This document shows, piece after piece, positions 34,927-43,648 of a stretch of DNA of 64,000 nucleotides. Made by a program: the position numbers and the translations under genes. The DNA is from Hymenobacter sp. 5317J-9 (GTDB taxonomy: Bacteria > Bacteroidota > Bacteroidia > Cytophagales > Hymenobacteraceae). Where the stretch lies: NCBI RefSeq assembly GCF_022921075.1, contig NZ_CP095051.1:17101-81100 (forward strand), written 5' to 3'. Below the pieces are notes generated by a model. It was not told the origin of the DNA and did no database searches. It saw only the letters and a list, made by a program, of their open reading frames with translations. Numbering within the stretch: the stretch's first letter is position 1; each line of letters starts with the position of its first letter.

Positions 34927-35478
34927 TTAAAGGTAGCGAAACCCGCCGCCGCCGCGCTGGCCTGGCCTCCAGGATGGCCTTTTTAGCGGGTCAACGGGCC
35001 TTCGGGTCAGCATCGGAGAAAATGATTTCAGCCAAAGCAGGCAGGACAGTGCCTGAATAGATACGGAAAAAGGCGGTCCTAATAGGCGGGCGAAATGCGT
35101 CACTTGCTGGCGCACGGCGGCTTCGACCTGCTCGAAGGGCGGAATCCCGAATTGCTGCAGAATCTGCTGCTGGTGGTTAAAGCGGGTGACCTTGCCGTAG
35201 CGCGTCCACTCCACCGCTCCCAAGTGGTAACGCTGCTGCACGTACGCCTGGTCAGTCGCCAGGAACCGGTCCACGGGAAAGAAGCACCCCGTCGTCTTGA
35301 AGTAGCCGACCTGCAGTACGAAGCCGCCCCGGCTGTGCGGGGCCAGCAGCGTAGCCAGAGACCGGGTGGCCCAGTCGGGCAACGCAAAGAAGAGCTGCCG
35401 CTGGGGCGGATTGAAAACAGGGGGCTGGTCGAAGGCACGGCGCTGGGTCGCGTCGAGTAAAAACAAGTAGCGGGCCAT
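34927..35478 (-). pseudogene. Tn3-family transposase, N-terminal fragment (DUF4158)
   Basis: The first ~145 residues match the N-terminal DNA-binding DUF4158 domain of Tn3-family TnpA: TQRRAFDQPPVFNPPQRQLF, FALPDWATRSLATLLAPHSR, GFVLQVGYFKTTGCFFPVDR and QQQILQQFGIPPFEQ. Intact transposases are near 1,000 residues; here the frame runs into unrelated basic sequence and stops beside the kinase start. The catalytic domain is absent, so this is a dead remnant. Its position shows that a Tn3-like element once lay at the right border of the 26-35 kb block. Confidence 0.8.
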
Positions 35479-35893
35479 GGAGCAGGAAGGAAATCCTAAA
35501 AATAGCCAGCTGGCTTGTTCACTAAAACGAAGGTTACCCTTTATAAGTACTTACGCCACCGTAAAGTGGTCATCCACGCCCACCGAAAGCCAGCCGCTGC
35601 CAAGGCCGCCGATTAACTTTTGTACCAAACTTTTAACCAAGGCCATAAATACGCCGACGCCATCGCCATCGACAACATGGTGCCAGATGGCTACCGCTAC
35701 GTGAGTCGAGACGGGATACTGCTTTCGGGGCTCGGACCACTGGAACTCTTCACCGAGTCGGGCAATCCGCAGTTGCTCACGCGCTGTGCCGTCTGATACG
35801 GGGCCGAAGCGCGGTCCGAGTGGTACCGCCGCGGCGGCAAATAGCTTCACGGTGAGCAGACAAAGCTCAGTGGATGCCCACTGCCGTTCTCAG
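35479..35893. other. Remnant region with right 34-bp repeat
   Basis: About 415 bp with no intact gene. Holds the inverted 34-bp repeat copy and, at ~35650-35796, a + frame reading IDNMVPDGYRYVSRDG and LFTESGNPQLLTRCAV to a stop, which looks like a decayed gene end without a start. Confidence 0.4.
35613..35646 (-). repeat. 34-bp repeat, right copy
   Basis: Inverted partner of 25320-25353 (two mismatches). Read on this strand it begins ATGGCCTTGGTTAAAAGTTT. Confidence 0.85.
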
Positions 35894-36151
35894 TTATATC
35901 GCATCCGCCGACGCAACCGCTTGGTGCGCCGGCATATCGGCAAAAAAGTCCGCCAGACTTATCTGGTGGATATCCAGCAACCGCAACAAGCTTTTCAGGG
36001 TGAGGTTGCTGCCTTTTTCGTGGCGACCGTACCCGACGCGGGGCAATTCGTGGTCGAACGCAAACGCTTCATACGAAGAATAGCCTTTATCCAACCGCAG
36101 TTGCTTCAGCTTCTGGGCAATCTGTTTTAGGCGCGGGTCAGCAGCTACCAT
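35894..36151 (-). CDS. XRE-family small HTH regulator
   Basis: 85 residues from ATG 36151 (a further ATG lies two codons upstream). A single helix-turn-helix domain of the Cro/C1 type: LKQIAQKLKQLRLDKGYSSY then FAFDHELPRVGYGRHEKGS and LKSLLRLLDIHQISLADFF. Such short regulators are common on Bacteroidota plasmids and mobile elements. It is divergent from the Rep-WH1-like genes to its right, with ~195 bp between, and may control them. Confidence 0.85.
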   Translation of the reverse strand: MVAADPRLKQIAQKLKQLRLDKGYSSYEAFAFDHELPRVGYGRHEKGSNLTLKSLLRLLDIHQISLADFFADMPAHQAVASADAI

Positions 36152-36345
36152 TAGCACGGGTCTCGGAAAAGCCGAAATGTGCGATACCCGTTTAATATAA
36201 GTTACCTAACGTAATAAACACCGTTAATTAAACATAATATATTATGTTTGTGAACGGCCAGTCCGAGGTTCTTCTGGCCTCGCTTTCGCTTTGCTCTTGC
36301 TTTAGCTTCCTCGCCGGCCCGTGCTCCCCATTACTGATTCGCCGT

Positions 36346-36825
36346 ATGCCCCCCCCGCCCCGTCGGCTTCCTTTCTCGACTCCTTTTGTGTTGCGCCTGG
36401 CCTACGAACAGGCCGATTTTAAGATGGTGCGCACGCACTGGAATAAAAATTTCGTGCGCAAATTTCCGCCCGGCGAGCCCGTGCACTTCCTTATGGCCCG
36501 GGTGCTGCACCAAATCCGCACCGATGGCTACGTGATTCGCGACCATTACGTCTTCCCCTTGGAGGAGGTCACCACGCCGGGTGAAAACACGCCGGATGAG
36601 CAAATTTACTGCGCGCTGCACCAGCTGGACGCGGTGAGGTTTTCGTTCGAGATGGCCGCCCTTAAGCAATACTACGTGCACCGGCTGCTCGACGACACCC
36701 AGGAACGCCGGATTGGGTGCGTGGAGGGCCTGGTTACCATGCTATTCAATCCCGAGCTACACAACTACCTGCTTAACGTGGCCCAGCTCGACGAGATGTT
36801 GCCCGCATCGGGGCCGTTGTCTTAA
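36346..36825 (+). CDS. Small protein resembling the RepB first winged helix (copy 1)
   Basis: 159 residues from ATG 36346 (an earlier in-frame ATG at 36244 would add a poor leader). The C-terminal ~80 residues align with the next two paralogues: PGENTPDEQIYCALHQLDAV, YYVHRLL, EGLVTMLFNPELHNYLLNVA. That order (helix, wing, strand-FNP-L..yLL-helix) resembles winged-helix domain 1 of Rep_3 initiators such as the one at 47413. The second winged helix is absent. It is the most diverged of three copies. A role in copy control or as a decoy for the initiator is possible; this is inference. Confidence 0.55.
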   Translation: MPPPPRRLPFSTPFVLRLAYEQADFKMVRTHWNKNFVRKFPPGEPVHFLMARVLHQIRTDGYVIRDHYVFPLEEVTTPGENTPDEQIYCALHQLDAVRFSFEMAALKQYYVHRLLDDTQERRIGCVEGLVTMLFNPELHNYLLNVAQLDEMLPASGPLS

Positions 36826-36895
36826 CCAGCCGACCCAAACATGGCACCCGGTTGCCGCCATAACTGGCCGACGCACTTAATAGCCCGTTTTCCCC

Positions 36896-37330
36896 ATGCC
36901 CGCTAAAAAAGCCATTACCCTCAATGCCGAGCCCCCGGCGCTTCCGAGCGACTTGTTCATTGGCTGCTCATTAGACTTCGAGCAGGTGGAGGCCCGCCTC
37001 TTCACCGTTGCCTTGGGTCAACTGACCAACAATTCCCAACGGCTTGCTTTTCAGCTGAGCTTCGGGGACGTTCTGCCGGACGGGAACGTGGATGACCAGT
37101 TCAACCGGCTGGATAAGGCCCAGAAGCGTCTCATGCAGCCCTTGAAATACGAGGGCCTGCGGCTAGGCAAGCGCTTTAGCCACCGCATTCCCCTGTTCAC
37201 TGAGATGAACATCGACCAGGACACCGGGCTGGTGACCGGCGTGTTCAACGACTACCTGAGAGAACAGTTGCTGGACCTGGCCGCCGGGTACGCCCCCGCC
37301 CAGTTGGAGTCGCTGTTCCTGCGCCGCTAG
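36896..37330 (+). CDS. Small protein resembling the RepB first winged helix (copy 2)
   Basis: 144 residues. LFTVALGQLTNNSQRLAFQL, VLPDGNVDDQFNRLDKAQKR, RIPLFTEMNIDQDTGLVTGV, FNDYLREQLLDLAAGYA and LESLFLRR are shared closely with the protein at 38333-38764 and more loosely with 36346-36825. The layout fits the first winged-helix domain of Rep_3 replication initiators, with the region that in RepB reads VIELEVSEKMRPYLIDLKRN. There is no second domain, so it cannot be a full initiator. It starts 70 bp after copy 1. Confidence 0.6.
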   Translation: MPAKKAITLNAEPPALPSDLFIGCSLDFEQVEARLFTVALGQLTNNSQRLAFQLSFGDVLPDGNVDDQFNRLDKAQKRLMQPLKYEGLRLGKRFSHRIPLFTEMNIDQDTGLVTGVFNDYLREQLLDLAAGYAPAQLESLFLRR

Positions 37331-37404
37331 GTTCACCATCCTTGCTTGCACGCCTGAGTCGGGGGCGCGCAAGATTTACCGTTTCGCGTTTCCTCCTTTA
37401 TCTT

Positions 37405-38142
37405 ATGAGTTCAGCCCATATTGGCGAGCGCCTCGCCCAACTCCGGGCGATGCTGGCGGCCGAGTCCCTGGTACCCAACGATTGGCCGCCGGCCCTGCTG
37501 GCCCGCAAGGCCGGAGTCTCGCGCGCGGCTTACATCCGGCTCGAGAGCACGGGCCGCGGGAGCACGGACGTCCTGACGGCAGTGCTGCACTTTTACCAAA
37601 GCATGGGCTTTAACTTGGCCTGGGTACTAACCCCGGATAACGCGGATATTCCCGTGGAAGGGTTCCGCGATATATTCCAGGACGAAAAGCTGCCCCGAGC
37701 CAGAGAGCCGCTGACCAACTTACACCGGCTCCTGCAGCCGGTAATGGCCGGACTGGACGCAAACCAGTCGCTCCCGCCCGATGCGCTGCGCCAGTTGCTG
37801 ACGCAGGTCCGCCAGGGAGTCCTCCACGCCCTGAACCATTTGCTGCCTCCCCGGCGGCTGGTGCTGAGCGAAGCGGACTTGCGCGCGTTTCAGCGGCAAT
37901 TGCCTCCGGTATGCGCCCAGTCGGCAGGTTGGCGCTCGGCGTCGCTCTACACGGTGCCCTACCACTACTACGAAGCGGGCGAGTCGCTGCCCCGCTGTGG
38001 CGACCCTGTTTCCTACCTGGCGTATGACCCGGGCCCGGGAGACGTTTCCAATAGCAGCAAATGCGGTGCCTGTCAGCGCTTGCTAAGTACGGCTTCTCCC
38101 GCTTTTGCGCCACTGGACACCTCCGTGGCCGCGCCGCTTTAG
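37405..38142 (+). CDS. HTH regulator with C-terminal Cys motif
   Basis: 245 residues from ATG 37405 (MSSAHIGERLAQLRAML). The first ~75 residues are a Cro/C1-like helix-turn-helix (LARKAGVSRAAYIRLESTGR, TDVLTAVLHFYQSMGFNLAW). A helical middle (LHRLLQPVMAGLDANQSLPP) leads to a C-terminal part with PRCGD and KCGACQRLL, three or four Cys residues that could hold zinc. It sits between copies 2 and 3 of the Rep-WH1-like genes and is probably in the same operon as copy 2 (74 bp gap). Confidence 0.75.
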   Translation: MSSAHIGERLAQLRAMLAAESLVPNDWPPALLARKAGVSRAAYIRLESTGRGSTDVLTAVLHFYQSMGFNLAWVLTPDNADIPVEGFRDIFQDEKLPRAREPLTNLHRLLQPVMAGLDANQSLPPDALRQLLTQVRQGVLHALNHLLPPRRLVLSEADLRAFQRQLPPVCAQSAGWRSASLYTVPYHYYEAGESLPRCGDPVSYLAYDPGPGDVSNSSKCGACQRLLSTASPAFAPLDTSVAAPL

Positions 38143-38332
38143 CCCACTGCCCCGGCCGCGTGGCCTCCACGGACTTTCGCTAACGCTCGCCCGGCCGGCC
38201 CGATGCCCGGCGCTGACTTCCCCTCGTCTCTGGGCCGGCCTTGTGGGGCTGCAACCGGGCGTTCCCCGCGGGCTCGAAAGCCGAAACCCAAGCGCACGAG
38301 TTTATTGAACCACCCATCTTCCCGTTGCTGCC

Positions 38333-38764
38333 ATGGACGCGGTTACCCCCAACGACCCGGAGGTTGATATTCTGAGCAAATTGTTTGTTCGCTCCCCGCA
38401 GGCTTTCAGCCCAGAGGAAGCCCGCCTCTTTGCCCTGGCCCTGAACAGCCTGGCCCGGAACGCGCAACAAGCGACTTTCCAGCTGGCATTCAGCGACATC
38501 ATCCCGGGCGGGAACGAGGATGGGAAGCAGTACTCGAAGCTGGTGGTGGCCACTAAGCGGCTCATGCAGGCCGTTCGGTTCACCACCTTCCAACAAGGGA
38601 ACAGTTGCAGTGAATACTTGCTGTTGTTTTCCACCCTGGGGATGAACACGGACACCGGGCTGATAACGGGCAAGTTCAACCCCGACCTGAAAGCGCATCT
38701 GCTGGACTTGGGCGAAAGGTTTACCACCGCCGACCTGGAATCGTTGCTCATGCGGCGCCAATAG
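38333..38764 (+). CDS. Small protein resembling the RepB first winged helix (copy 3)
   Basis: 143 residues. Closely related to the protein at 36896-37330: LFALALNSLARNAQQATFQL, IIPGGNEDGKQYSKLVVATK, LLLFSTLGMNTDTGLITGKF and LLDLGERFTTADLESLLMRR. It has the same Rep_3 winged-helix-1-like plan and again no second domain. Three such genes within 2.5 kb, interleaved with HTH regulators, point to local duplication. The product may dimerise with, or compete with, the true initiator encoded 9 kb away. Confidence 0.6.
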   Translation: MDAVTPNDPEVDILSKLFVRSPQAFSPEEARLFALALNSLARNAQQATFQLAFSDIIPGGNEDGKQYSKLVVATKRLMQAVRFTTFQQGNSCSEYLLLFSTLGMNTDTGLITGKFNPDLKAHLLDLGERFTTADLESLLMRRQ

Positions 38765-39193
38765 GCCCTTTGCGGGTAGCTCCTATAAATGCGCTCCGCT
38801 ACCCACCCTTCCCAATCCGGCTTGAGCATATGTCTGCTTGCGCGACGTCGGCTTATGCCAGCGCAGGTGCCTGAAAGAAGTCAACCACGCGTTGTTAAGT
38901 AGGCTTGACGGCACCGGCAGCCGGGCTGCCAGCGCCCGTATGCCAGCGTAGGGCAAGCCCTAAAGCCAATCTGGCCTATCGCGACACGCACCGTCCCAAA
39001 GTGGGCCCTCCCTTCGGCGGGGCGCTGCCGGCGCAGCCACGCGGCCGGATAAGCTTCTTCTTTTCAGATGAGGTAGGTTGCACGTTCCGCTCTTTCTGGC
39101 CGTCACGATAGCAAAGCGATGCATTCTTTTCCGGGCCACTATTACCCTGCTTTTGTCATCCACTCGGCCTAGAGCTTTTCTCCGCTAGGAATA
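38765..39193. other. Gap left of the Tn554-like pair
   Basis: 429 bp, moderately GC-rich, with no supported gene, repeat or RNA. It contains the 3' junction of the recombinase element, but Tn554-type elements lack terminal inverted repeats, so the exact end cannot be seen. Confidence 0.4.
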
Positions 39194-41476
39194 TTAACCC
39201 GGGTGGCTTTCTTCGTCACGCCGGATGATAGCTTCCATCTTTTCATTCAATGCAATAGCTTCTTCAATGGCCTGACGAACTTCTTTCGACAGGGGTAGAT
39301 GGTGCAGCATGCGCACAAACTGACTTTTTACTTCATGTGCTTGGCTCAAAAGCGATGTTTTGGGCCTGTAAAACGAGCAATTCGTGCATGGCCTTAGCTG
39401 TTTGCAGTCGTCGAAGAAAGCATACGTGCAGAAGCCGTGACCGAGGTCGACAGAGTGTGCCGACTTGCTTTCGGCTGGCAACTTAACCCCATCCATAGCA
39501 GGTTTTTTTAACTGCTCAAGCTGACGTTTGTCCACACTAATGTGATTCGCCGCAGCGTAGGCTGCCTCAAGCTTGCGAATATTTATTCCAAGGTACCAGC
39601 GGAGTGATTCTTCGGAGAGTTGTCCAAGCCAATCCTGCAAGTCGGAGTCACTCATTGGCGTTGGCGCATTACTCAATAGGAAGGCAAGGGTATGTCGAGC
39701 CCGGTGGCTGTTGAATTTTCCCAAGGCGTCTTCGTTGCGAACGCCGGCCTTTCGGCACAACATCGGAATAATTATTTTATTCAAACTTCTGGGTCCTACT
39801 TGTTTCCCCTTCCAGACAAATAGAAAGTCGACTGCTTCAGCTGTTTTGTAATCCCAATGTTTGGGAACAGCGGGACGAATTTTCTCCCAATTCTTGATAG
39901 CCTCTCCCACCACACCAGGAATTGGCTTTGTAAAACCAGAACCTGACTTGCCCACGGGCACGGTCAAATCGCAGATGGTGGGGGGTGACGAGGAATTGTG
40001 CTTGTTTTCTTCCCCTAGTGCAGGTCGTATGCACCCTACTTGCAGCCGACGGATTTCATCAGAGCGTAACCCGGTAAAGAGCCAAGCAAGCGCCATCGCG
40101 CGCACCATTGCCAGCGGATACGACCTGTAAGAAGTTGCGTTGTTTCGCTTGACCATTGCTAAATTAGAAATTGGCAAGTCTTCTTGCGTGAGCGACAATC
40201 CGGCTTCCTCCAATCTGGTCCATTCGGCCAGAGCAATCGGCCGGGGCTTTCGCATCCGATTACGCAAAACGGAGTTGGGGCTAGCCAAGTCGTCGTCCGG
40301 GTCGAAGGGCAAAGAAAACCAATCCCATTTGCGACAGTCTTTGAAAAACGTCCGCAGGGCAAACAGCAACCGGCCCTGATAAGAAGCAATTAGCGGCTTG
40401 CCCCATTTGGGGGTTGGAATGGCTGTCGGATGAAGCGATTGTCCCACTTTCATTCTTGTCACAGCCGCTACATAGGCAACAGCCATGCTTTTGGTCCATT
40501 GCTGAGGACCTGCCGCGTTGGGATACTTTTCAGCAGACCACCTTGCCGCTTTGGCAACCAAACTTTGTATTTGACTACGAATGACCGCCGATTTAGGCGA
40601 AGTGTCATGCCATGCCCGAAGCCATTTTATCCAATCATCGGATAAAGTGTCGTCTATTCCGGTTACCCATCTCTTCCTCGTATGAGGAGTGGGCAAACAA
40701 TTTGGTACTGCTTTCAGATTATATAACAATTCTGAAATTAAAATGTAATCTCTTTTAATATGTTTTTTACTCGAATTCGTTTCGTATAGCTTCTCTAAAG
40801 CAGGTAGAGTGAGCTTTTTCACCTCTGGGCTTCGATTGGCTAGCAGTGCGTAGCAGGTGGCCGTGCGCACCAGCCGGGATACGCCCCCTCCGATTCGGAC
40901 ATTCTCGGTCGTAAGGACCTTCAGTGCTTTCTCAACTGCGACTCCTCCAAAAATATGCTGAGCGGAATTGTGCGCCTGATAACCAGCGACTAATTGATAA
41001 ATGGGGATTTCACCCACTAGATACGCGCAGGCCAAAACGTACTGCCGGTAAGTAAGGCTTGAAATTTGATGGGCGTCTTCGAAAACACGGTGGGTGCTTT
41101 TGAACTCCTTGTTCGTGTGACCAACTATTTCTATCCAAGCGCTCTCGTCCCAAGCCCAAAGGCTTGTTTGCCGTCGATGCATCTCGTGCAGCAGCAAGGA
41201 AATGCACGCTCGCCGGCTGCCTTCATCTACTTTCCCTGTCGGAATTCCCCAGTGCAGCAGGGCGGCCTCAATGGGCTGAACAAGCCGATTCAGCGGCTGC
41301 TTAATTACCTTTTTGAGTGCGTTGCCGCTCTCCCAGGGGCCTTGCGTTTGCGCGAAGTTCAGCGCAACCTTCTCCAACGGACTTAAGCTAAATCTCCTGT
41401 TTGACGGTGGAAGGACAAAGGGCCAAGTTCGAACAGAATTCTTGTTTCTGTCCGTGCGTGATTCGCCCTTGCTCAT
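39194..41476 (-). CDS. Tn554 TnpB-like tyrosine recombinase
   Basis: 760 residues. After ~350 residues of helical N-terminal sequence, the catalytic domain shows ALAWLFTGLRSDEIRRL (first Arg, ~residue 470), HRARHTLAFLL (His-x-x-Arg) and LRWYLGINIRKLEAAYA as the region of the active Tyr. A Cys cluster near the C-terminus (CTYAFFDDCKQLRPCTNCSF) may hold zinc, a feature of TnpB. It overlaps the preceding gene by 4 bp (ATGA). In Tn554-family elements TnpA and TnpB act together in site-specific transposition. Confidence 0.87.
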   Translation of the reverse strand: MSKGESRTDRNKNSVRTWPFVLPPSNRRFSLSPLEKVALNFAQTQGPWESGNALKKVIKQPLNRLVQPIEAALLHWGIPTGKVDEGSRRACISLLLHEMHRRQTSLWAWDESAWIEIVGHTNKEFKSTHRVFEDAHQISSLTYRQYVLACAYLVGEIPIYQLVAGYQAHNSAQHIFGGVAVEKALKVLTTENVRIGGGVSRLVRTATCYALLANRSPEVKKLTLPALEKLYETNSSKKHIKRDYILISELLYNLKAVPNCLPTPHTRKRWVTGIDDTLSDDWIKWLRAWHDTSPKSAVIRSQIQSLVAKAARWSAEKYPNAAGPQQWTKSMAVAYVAAVTRMKVGQSLHPTAIPTPKWGKPLIASYQGRLLFALRTFFKDCRKWDWFSLPFDPDDDLASPNSVLRNRMRKPRPIALAEWTRLEEAGLSLTQEDLPISNLAMVKRNNATSYRSYPLAMVRAMALAWLFTGLRSDEIRRLQVGCIRPALGEENKHNSSSPPTICDLTVPVGKSGSGFTKPIPGVVGEAIKNWEKIRPAVPKHWDYKTAEAVDFLFVWKGKQVGPRSLNKIIIPMLCRKAGVRNEDALGKFNSHRARHTLAFLLSNAPTPMSDSDLQDWLGQLSEESLRWYLGINIRKLEAAYAAANHISVDKRQLEQLKKPAMDGVKLPAESKSAHSVDLGHGFCTYAFFDDCKQLRPCTNCSFYRPKTSLLSQAHEVKSQFVRMLHHLPLSKEVRQAIEEAIALNEKMEAIIRRDEESHPG

Positions 41477-42528
41477 AGCAGAGAGGTTTTCATCGTCTCC
41501 TGCCGCTGGTCCAGAATCGAATTCAGCGTTTGCCGATACCGTTCGGTTAACTCACGTCCGCTCAGATGGATGTAGCGCATCGTCGTGGCGACGCTCCGGT
41601 GCCCCGCAAAGGCCGCAATTATAGGCAGTTCCCAGTTGGCCTTGGCTAAATCGGTTAAGCGCAAATGCCGCAGCGTGTGCGTCGTCAGCATCGGCAAGCC
41701 GGCTCGTTTTCCCAAAGCCTGTACGGTCTTGGACCAACTCCAAATCGTGAGGGGTTGCCGCGGGTTACGCCGGGACTCCGACAAGAAAAGCGGGCCCGTC
41801 GGTTGGCCCAAGCTCTGGCGATGCTCCAGATAAGCCGCGAACAGTTCGGCCGTTACATCGGAATAAGGGACTTCCCGTGCGACACCCGTTTTAGTGGTTT
41901 CCGGCCGCAACTTGATTAATTGGCTGGAAGGGTCTATATCGCGAATTTGCAGGGCGCACAACTCCGCCCGGCGGAGGCCTGCGTCGTACGCCAACGCCAG
42001 CATGAACCGGTTCCGAATGCATTCGGATGATGCCGCGTCCAGAATCGCCTGCCACTGCCGTGCATTCGGAAGCCAGAATTCCTTTTCCAGGCGGGCAACC
42101 CAGCCGCGCCGCGCCTTACTGTACCTTTTCCCCCATCCGTATACCCCTTCTTCAACGGGATTCGTCGCCAGTACTTCTGTTCCCTTCAGGTATTTGTAAT
42201 AAAGCCGGACGGTGGTTAGCCTCAACCGCACGGTGGCATTAGCAAATCCTTCGTGTGTGGTGCTTCTCACGTAACCAACACGCTTACCCGGCAGAGCATG
42301 CGTCGTGGATTTGGAGCGCTCGGAGAGGTCTCTAACGTAAGCCACGACCTCGGCACGCTTGGCACTGGCAGGGGTGATGGCGTGAATCGCACAATACCGA
42401 AAGTAGTCCACCAACGCGTACCCATAGGCACTAACCGTATTTGCTGGTCGAAGAGATTCTTGCTCGGTGAGCCATTCACCCGCGTGGGGCTGCTCAAAAA
42501 GGGTGGGAAATCGATGTTGAAGGCTCAT
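41473..42528 (-). CDS. Tn554 TnpA-like tyrosine recombinase
   Basis: 351 residues. Core-binding domain in the first ~160 residues (RPANTVSAYGYALVDYFRYC). The catalytic domain shows YDAGLRRAELCAL (Arg), THTLRHLRLTDLA (His-x-x-Arg-His) and GHRSVATTMRYIH (His..Tyr), the complete set. Size and coupling to the large second recombinase fit TnpA of Tn554. No third gene (tnpC) was found downstream. The usual Tn554 cargo, resistance genes, is not evident next to this copy. Confidence 0.9.
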   Translation of the reverse strand: MSLQHRFPTLFEQPHAGEWLTEQESLRPANTVSAYGYALVDYFRYCAIHAITPASAKRAEVVAYVRDLSERSKSTTHALPGKRVGYVRSTTHEGFANATVRLRLTTVRLYYKYLKGTEVLATNPVEEGVYGWGKRYSKARRGWVARLEKEFWLPNARQWQAILDAASSECIRNRFMLALAYDAGLRRAELCALQIRDIDPSSQLIKLRPETTKTGVAREVPYSDVTAELFAAYLEHRQSLGQPTGPLFLSESRRNPRQPLTIWSWSKTVQALGKRAGLPMLTTHTLRHLRLTDLAKANWELPIIAAFAGHRSVATTMRYIHLSGRELTERYRQTLNSILDQRQETMKTSLL

Positions 42529-43648
42529 ATGAGACGGACAAGAGAGGGGGAAAGTGAGAATTCGTGGTCATTTCAGCAGAATGATTCTATCGGCTTACGC
42601 CATGGCAGTATCGGTCTCCGTTGTATTTAATGGTTAGAATGGTGTATGTTTTAATAAGCGATTATGGTGGGGGCATCCTTCAATCGAAGAATGGCGGCTT
42701 AGGCGCACAGCGCACAAACGCCATTGCGCGGGCCGGGCGGTAAGACCCTGTCGGAGTCCGTCCTTTCCCGCTGTTTCCCAAGCCACCTCCTGCACGCATG
42801 CGGCAAGGTGGTTGCATCGAGCTAAGCGCTGCTACATGAGATTGACCATAGACAGCCAGCGCAATGCAAGAGGCCGCTGGCTCATGCGTCAAGCGAGCGA
42901 GGAGTCGTTCTCTGGAAGCCTGGTGTCGCTCGCCAGTTGCCCAGTTGAGGATGCCAGAACATTTTAGGTAACTTCTTTCTGCTAATCAAGGCCATAAAAG
43001 GCAATCAAAAATTGCACTATACTATTTGGGTGTCTCAAAATTATAGTCAAGTTATGACTTCGCAAAATGCTGACTTTCAACGTTTGTGCGTATATAGATA
43101 CAACCAAACGAAAAACGACCCATAATTGTACTTATATAGACACAAGCACAATCTTCAAAATGTATTAAACTTGATTCCGACGTTTGAACGCCAGCCGGTA
43201 TCCAATGCCATTGCCGCCTGTTAGCCAGCAGCATATCAACCGGCATGGGAGTTTGATTTCTTCCACAGTACCCTTATATGCCCCGTCTCACTTCAATATG
43301 GATTACCTCCTGGCCTTCCATTGGGAGTAGAATGCAAACGCGCACAATTAGCTTTTAGATATAAATTTTAGCACTCGTTAGATTCCACATAATATGGGTT
43401 ATGTGGAATATGACGAGTGCTAGCAGACAATTGTGGTTATAGACACCACGTAATTATCATATTACTCGTGGATGGAGTGCCGCCATTCTGCACTGGATTC
43501 AGCGATGTAGTAGATGACTCCAAAAAAATTTAGTCGGCCCAGGGAACAGCTGCCGTCGAATCGTTCGGCTTTGGGCTCGGTTCGATTTTGAGTCAGCATC
43601 CGCCGGGAATATCAAGTACCTTATCTTGCCTGCGCTAGCCTTTCCGTT
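42529..43648. other. 1.1-kb AT-rich gap with dif-like site
   Basis: No convincing gene. From about 42960 to 43500 the sequence is AT-rich and holds the dif-like palindrome (listed separately) plus another imperfect palindrome, CCACG..CGTGG, at ~43446-43471. This could be a plasmid resolution region and the right junction of the Tn554-like element. Confidence 0.5.
43370..43421. promoter_or_regulatory. dif-like Xer recombination site (pdif) within a larger palindrome
   Basis: ATTCCACATAA (43382-43392), spacer TATGGG (43393-43398), TTATGTGGAAT (43399-43409): two 11-bp arms around a 6-bp centre, with CATAA and TTATG at the inner ends, exactly the geometry of a XerC/XerD dif site. Outer arms AGCACTCGT (43370-43378) and ACGAGTGCT (43413-43421) extend the symmetry. 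Plasmids use such sites to resolve dimers or to move modules. Resemblance to a promoter operator is possible but the 11-6-11 plan is distinctive. Confidence 0.65.
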
